A model generated the notes under the pieces. It was not told the origin of the DNA, searched no databases, and was given only the letters and a program-made list of their open reading frames with translations. Both the position numbers and the translations under genes were made by a program. Source: Protofrankia sp963555915 (GTDB taxonomy: Bacteria > Actinomycetota > Actinomycetes > Frankiales > Frankiaceae). From it: a stretch of 8,317 nt of DNA. The stretch spans positions 1 to 8,317 of the forward strand of contig NZ_CAUVXL010000020.1 in the NCBI RefSeq assembly GCF_963555915.1, written 5' to 3'. This document shows, in pieces, positions 5,285-8,317 of this stretch. Each line of letters starts with the position of its first letter. Position 1 is the stretch's first letter.

Positions 5285-7777
5285 ATGGCGAGAGACAGCG
5301 GGGAGACGGCTACCCTGAGAGTGAGCACCCAAGGCAACGAGACCAGACTGCGGGCTGGTCGGACGTGCGTGGTCGGACGTGGCCCGGAATCTGACATCGT
5401 CATGGCCGATGTGCAGGTTTCACGAAGTCACCTGGTGATCGAGCCGGCCCGCAATGGATGGTCGGTGCGGGATGTCAGTTCGAACGGGACCTGGGCGAAC
5501 GGCGAAAAAGTGGCTACCAGGATGGTCCGTGGCCGAACCAGCTTCCGGCTCGGCGCACCCACCGGCCCAGAGGTGGTGGTCGACGCCCAGGCCCCGTCCG
5601 CGGAGGCACCCACGGCCGAGCTGGCGACGCTGCTGCACGACAGCCCCGAGCGTGTACCCGGGCCAGGTGGCCCCGGAAGGCCAGGTGGGTCCGGAATTCC
5701 CGAGGCGAGGACTCCGGGCTCGCGAAAAGCCATGATCGAATCGCCGTCGGCGGCCGAGGCGAAGAATGCACCGGGCCGGGCCGCGCTCGAGTACGAGCGC
5801 CACAACGTCCACCAGTTGTTCGACGGCACAACGTCGATCGGACGCAGCGCGGACAACGACATCACCGTGGCCGACCTGCTCGTCTCCCGACGCCACGCTG
5901 AACTGCACGTCGGCGACGCCGGGATCGAGATCGTCGATGTCGGGTCGGCCAACGGCACGTTCCTCAATGGACGGCGGGTGACTCAGGAATCCCTGAAAGA
6001 AAGCGATGTGGTCGCGGTCGGACACCACCTGTTCCAACTGCGAGGCAACACGCTGGTAGAGGCCGTCGACAAAGGGGATGCCACCTTCGAGGCGCAGGGA
6101 CTGTCGGTGTCGGTCGGCGGCAAGCAGCTGCTGCATGATGTCAGTTTCCGGTTGCCGGCGCGCAGCCTGCTTGCTGTGATCGGCCCGAGTGGTGCGGGAA
6201 AGTCGACCCTGTTGGGCGCCATCACCGGGTTCCGTCCCGCGGACACCGGTTGTGTCCGCTATGCCGGCCGTGACGTCTACGCCGAGTACGACGAGCTGCG
6301 CCGCCGGATCGGCTACGTGCCCCAGGAAGATCTGCTGCATTCCGCCCTGACCGTGCGCAAGGCCCTGGAATACGGGGCCGAACTACGCTTCCCGCCGGAC
6401 GTCAGCGCCGATGAGCGGCGGACACGCATCGATGAGGTGCTGGCCGAGCTTGGGCTGACAGCGCATGCGAACACACAGGTCAGCCGGTTGTCGGGCGGCC
6501 AGCGCAAGCGGACCAGCGTGGCGATGGAGCTGCTGACCAGGCCATCGCTGCTGTACTTGGACGAGCCGACGTCCGGTCTCGACGCGGGACTCGACAAGTC
6601 GGTCATGATGTCACTGCGTAAGCTCGCGGACGGCGGGCGCACCGTGGCCGTGGTGACGCACAGTGTGGCCCACCTCGACTCGTGCGACTACGTCATGGTC
6701 CTTGCCCCTGGCGGGCATGTCGCGTACTTCGGCCCGCCGCGCGGCGCCCTTCCGTACTTCGGCAAGCTCGACTTCTCCGATGTGTTCCTCGAGTTGGAGG
6801 CGAGCTCGGGTGCGGATGCCGGGGCCCGCTTCCGTGCATCCAACCTCTACGTCGCCACCTCCGTGACCGCACCGTCCGCCCGGCCGGCACCCGCGGAACT
6901 TGCGGGCCTGCGACAGCAGTCGGTGTTCGCGCAGCTGTCAACGCTGTTTCGCCGCGCGCTGTCGGTGACCACATCCGACCGCTCCTACCTGCGACTTATC
7001 ATCGCCTTCCCTGTCCTGCTCGGTCTGGTACCGCGGGGTGTCCGCGCCCGCCACGATCTGGGTGTGGTACCCGGCCAGTCGAACCTGGACGCACCCACGG
7101 TGTTGCTGGTGCTCGTCGTCTGCGCCTGCCTGATGGGGACGGCCAACGCCGTTCACGAGATCGTCAAGGAGCGGGCGATCTACCGTCGGGAACAGACGAT
7201 CGGCCTGTCGACGACGGCCTACCTGAGTTCGAAGATTGTCATCCTGGCGCTGATCACCGGCGTCCAGTCGGTGATCCTGACGTTGATCGCCCTGCTCGGC
7301 CGGGCTCCGGCGCATGGAGCCGTCATCGATTCGCCCTGGCCGGAGGTGCTACTCGCGGTCGCGGTGGCTGCGCTCGGTTCGGCAATGCTGGGTCTGGTGA
7401 TCTCTGCGCTGGTGGACAAGGCGGAGAAGGCGATGCCGCTGCTCGTGCTGATCACCATGACCCAGCTGGTGCTCTGTGGCGGCATGGTGCCCGTCGTCGG
7501 CCGCCCCGGGTTGGAACAGGCGAGCTGGCTGGCCCCTGCACGCTGGGGTTTTGCGGCACTGGCGTCGACCACGGATCTCAACGTGGTGTCGCGGAACGTC
7601 GTCGACGGCGATTCACGCTGGAATCACGCCGCGGCCACCTATGCCGGCAACCTGATGTTCGGACTTGTGGTCGCGGCCGGGGCAGTCGTGCTCTGCGCCT
7701 ACATCCTCAGGCGCACCGAAACGCGCCTGCTGCGCCGCGCCGCGAGGAGGAGCGGCCGACTGCAAAAGAGCCACTGA
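5285..7777 (+). CDS. FHA-FHA-ABC transporter with fused permease (Rv1747-like)
   Basis: An 830-residue exporter-type half transporter with an N-terminal regulatory part, close in layout and length to mycobacterial Rv1747. FHA domain 1 covers about residues 10-95 (Gly31-Arg32, SRSH 46-49, SNGT 66-69) and FHA domain 2 about 170-255 (Gly186-Arg187, SRRH 201-204, ANGT 222-225), so both phosphothreonine-binding sites look intact. The ATPase follows: Walker A GPSGAGKST (300-308), Q-loop Gln347, signature LSGGQRKR (402-409), Walker B LLYLDEPTSGLD (422-433, Glu427) and switch His459. An ABC-2/ABCG-type membrane domain with about six hydrophobic segments runs from about 568 to 807. The Pro/Gly-rich inter-FHA linker holds Thr110 and Thr143 as possible kinase sites, by analogy with Rv1747 and PknF. 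The ATG at 5285 is chosen because AAGGGA lies 9 nt upstream; a TTG at 5249 and an ATG at 5276 are in frame but badly spaced. It probably exports the cluster's product or a lipid. Confidence 0.94.
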   Translation: MARDSGETATLRVSTQGNETRLRAGRTCVVGRGPESDIVMADVQVSRSHLVIEPARNGWSVRDVSSNGTWANGEKVATRMVRGRTSFRLGAPTGPEVVVDAQAPSAEAPTAELATLLHDSPERVPGPGGPGRPGGSGIPEARTPGSRKAMIESPSAAEAKNAPGRAALEYERHNVHQLFDGTTSIGRSADNDITVADLLVSRRHAELHVGDAGIEIVDVGSANGTFLNGRRVTQESLKESDVVAVGHHLFQLRGNTLVEAVDKGDATFEAQGLSVSVGGKQLLHDVSFRLPARSLLAVIGPSGAGKSTLLGAITGFRPADTGCVRYAGRDVYAEYDELRRRIGYVPQEDLLHSALTVRKALEYGAELRFPPDVSADERRTRIDEVLAELGLTAHANTQVSRLSGGQRKRTSVAMELLTRPSLLYLDEPTSGLDAGLDKSVMMSLRKLADGGRTVAVVTHSVAHLDSCDYVMVLAPGGHVAYFGPPRGALPYFGKLDFSDVFLELEASSGADAGARFRASNLYVATSVTAPSARPAPAELAGLRQQSVFAQLSTLFRRALSVTTSDRSYLRLIIAFPVLLGLVPRGVRARHDLGVVPGQSNLDAPTVLLVLVVCACLMGTANAVHEIVKERAIYRREQTIGLSTTAYLSSKIVILALITGVQSVILTLIALLGRAPAHGAVIDSPWPEVLLAVAVAALGSAMLGLVISALVDKAEKAMPLLVLITMTQLVLCGGMVPVVGRPGLEQASWLAPARWGFAALASTTDLNVVSRNVVDGDSRWNHAAATYAGNLMFGLVVAAGAVVLCAYILRRTETRLLRRAARRSGRLQKSH

Positions 7778-7826
7778 CAATCAGGATTTATCCGGATGAA
7801 CATTAGATTCCATATTAGGAGAAAAC
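7778..7826. other. A+T-rich spacer after the transporter
   Basis: This 49-nt spacer is markedly richer in A+T than its surroundings. It carries an imperfect dyad (TCAGGAT-TT-ATCCGGA, one mismatch) and ends in the AGGAG (7817-7821) ribosome-binding site of the SDR remnant. No U-tract follows the dyad, so read-through from the transporter gene is likely. Confidence 0.5.
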
Positions 7827-7952
7827 ATGTCTAAAAATCTTGATGGCACGGTCGTCGCTATCACCGGGGGCAGCCGCGGGCGCCTGGCAACAGGTGCGGT
7901 GCCCCGGCCCCGCCACGCCGTGCCTCCTATTGCCGGGCGCTCTAAGTCCAAC
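7827..7952 (+). pseudogene. Decayed N-terminus of a short-chain dehydrogenase gene
   Basis: The ATG is preceded by a near-ideal AGGAG with 5 nt spacing and opens a clear SDR start: MSKNLDGTVVAITGGSRG, with the TGxxxGxG cofactor loop begun but not completed. Where GIGLAT is expected the sequence reads RLATGAV, as if one Ile codon were lost and the Gly changed to Arg. A faint likeness continues to IAGRSKSN (about residue 42), after which nothing resembles an SDR. No Ser-Tyr-Lys active site follows. The frame stays open to 8138, but over regulatory copy 3 and unrelated sequence. It was presumably cotranscribed with the transporter, 49 nt downstream. A truncating recombination that brought in the next promoter is one explanation. 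Confidence 0.7.
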
Positions 7953-8190
7953 AGTCGGGACCGGGTGGTCTGTTTTCATCCCGACGCCAACTACCAAGGT
8001 GTGGTTTCCCTACCCCTACAGGGCGTAGCGGGTGTCCCTGAGATATCTAGGCCGAGGCGCTTGCGTAATCCAACATCGTTGTATGGAACGGTCCAGATAT
8101 CGAGCCTGCCGGTGCGGGATCGCTGCGTACCTGGTTGACGAGGGCACTCCGGAGCGCCCGGCAGGCCGGCGGACCGAAGGAACTCGGCGT
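7953..8190. other. Non-coding stretch before the patatin-like gene
   Basis: Apart from regulatory copy 3 (7991-8055) this region shows no recognisable gene. The remaining open frame carries no family signal. AGATATC occurs twice (8041-8047 and 8095-8101), but only as short words. No terminator was seen. Confidence 0.55.
7991..8055 (+). promoter_or_regulatory. Shared regulatory element, copy 3 (faces the patatin-like gene)
   Basis: ACCAAGGT (7993-8000), TTTCCC (8005-8010), exactly 27 nt, then CTGAGAT (8038-8044). The first dyad is weaker here (ACC-AA-GGT only), but the inner dyad CCCT-AC-AGGG is better than in the other copies. CTGAGAT ends 146 nt before the GTG at 8191, or 161 nt before the ATG at 8206, matching the distances of the other two copies. 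Confidence 0.78.
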
Positions 8191-8205
8191 GTGAGGACGG
8201 TTGAC

Positions 8206-8317
8206 ATGGCGCAGGAGATCACGGCTTCGGTGTTGAGCTTCACGGGCATCCCACCGCTGACCGTCGTGTACAGCGGGGGCGGTCCGTTCGGCATCGCCTA
8301 TGGACTCGGGATCGCCC
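8206..8317 (+). CDS. Patatin-like acyl hydrolase, N-terminus only
   Basis: The first 37 codons of a gene cut by the right edge. After about 20 residues comes LTVVYSGGGPFGIAYGLGIA, which matches the patatin-family oxyanion-hole strand and helix. The usual GGGxRG is GGGPFG here, a variant lacking the Arg. The catalytic Ser (GxSxG) and Asp would lie beyond the window. The ATG at 8206 has GAGGA 8 nt upstream; an in-frame GTG at 8191 with GAAGGA 9 nt upstream is an equally possible start and would add five residues. Patatin-like enzymes hydrolyse acyl esters of phospholipids or other lipids. It has its own copy of the shared regulatory element, so it probably belongs to the same regulon as the operon and transporter. 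Confidence 0.72.
   Translation, partial: MAQEITASVLSFTGIPPLTVVYSGGGPFGIAYGLGIA

Noticed and set aside
6682..7806. A 374-codon open frame overlapping the transporter on the same strand
   Set aside because: It is a shifted frame of the ABC permease region. The translation is Arg/Gly/Pro-rich and lacks membrane segments, while the main frame shows them clearly.
7827..8138. An intact 103-residue protein
   Set aside because: Only the first part resembles an SDR and the rest crosses a regulatory element and unrelated sequence, so a gene remnant is more likely.

Overview
The window looks like an accessory, specialised-metabolism region of a high-GC actinomycete. Coding sequence is strongly GC-rich with G/C-ending codons, Shine-Dalgarno sequences are strong (GAAAGGAG, AGGGGAG), genes overlap by ATGA, and the large transporter has the double-FHA plus ABC plus permease layout known from mycobacterial Rv1747. 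A Mycobacteriales, Pseudonocardiales or similar host fits; the genus cannot be fixed from the sequence.

Layout. From 4877 down to 206 the minus strand carries a compact five-gene operon. In transcription order it encodes an acyl-CoA-dehydrogenase-fold flavoprotein, a thioester-reductase-like extended SDR, a class III PLP aminotransferase, a SRPBCC (polyketide cyclase/START-like) protein and a flavin reductase. The last four are 1 nt apart or overlap by 4 nt. The first two are separated by 104 nt holding four perfect 16-bp tandem repeats and a hairpin just before the SDR ribosome-binding site. The left edge (1-205) is less GC-rich and ambiguous: it may hold the tail of a convergent plus-strand gene, or the start of a sixth minus-strand gene.

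A 407-bp divergent intergenic region (4878-5284) separates this operon from a plus-strand FHA-FHA-ABC transporter (5285-7777). After it come the decayed N-terminus of an SDR gene (from 7827), a short non-coding stretch, and the start of a patatin-like acyl hydrolase that runs off the right edge.

The most notable finding is a composite element present three times, once upstream of each transcription unit: minus-strand operon, transporter and patatin-like gene. Each copy has an ACCAAGGT core that is the centre of a dyad, then TTTCCC, then exactly 27 nt, then CTGAGAT, and points towards its gene about 110-160 nt from the start codon. This is best read as a cluster-wide promoter/operator recognised by one regulator not encoded here.

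Working model (inference): a carrier- or CoA-bound acyl chain is reduced to an aldehyde by the SDR and aminated by the aminotransferase. It may then be oxidised by the acyl-CoA-dehydrogenase-like protein, which lacks the usual C-terminal catalytic Glu context and could be a flavin-dependent monooxygenase served by the flavin reductase. The SRPBCC protein would bind or cyclise an intermediate, the ABC transporter would export the product, and the patatin-like protein would act on acyl lipids. The product is unknown.
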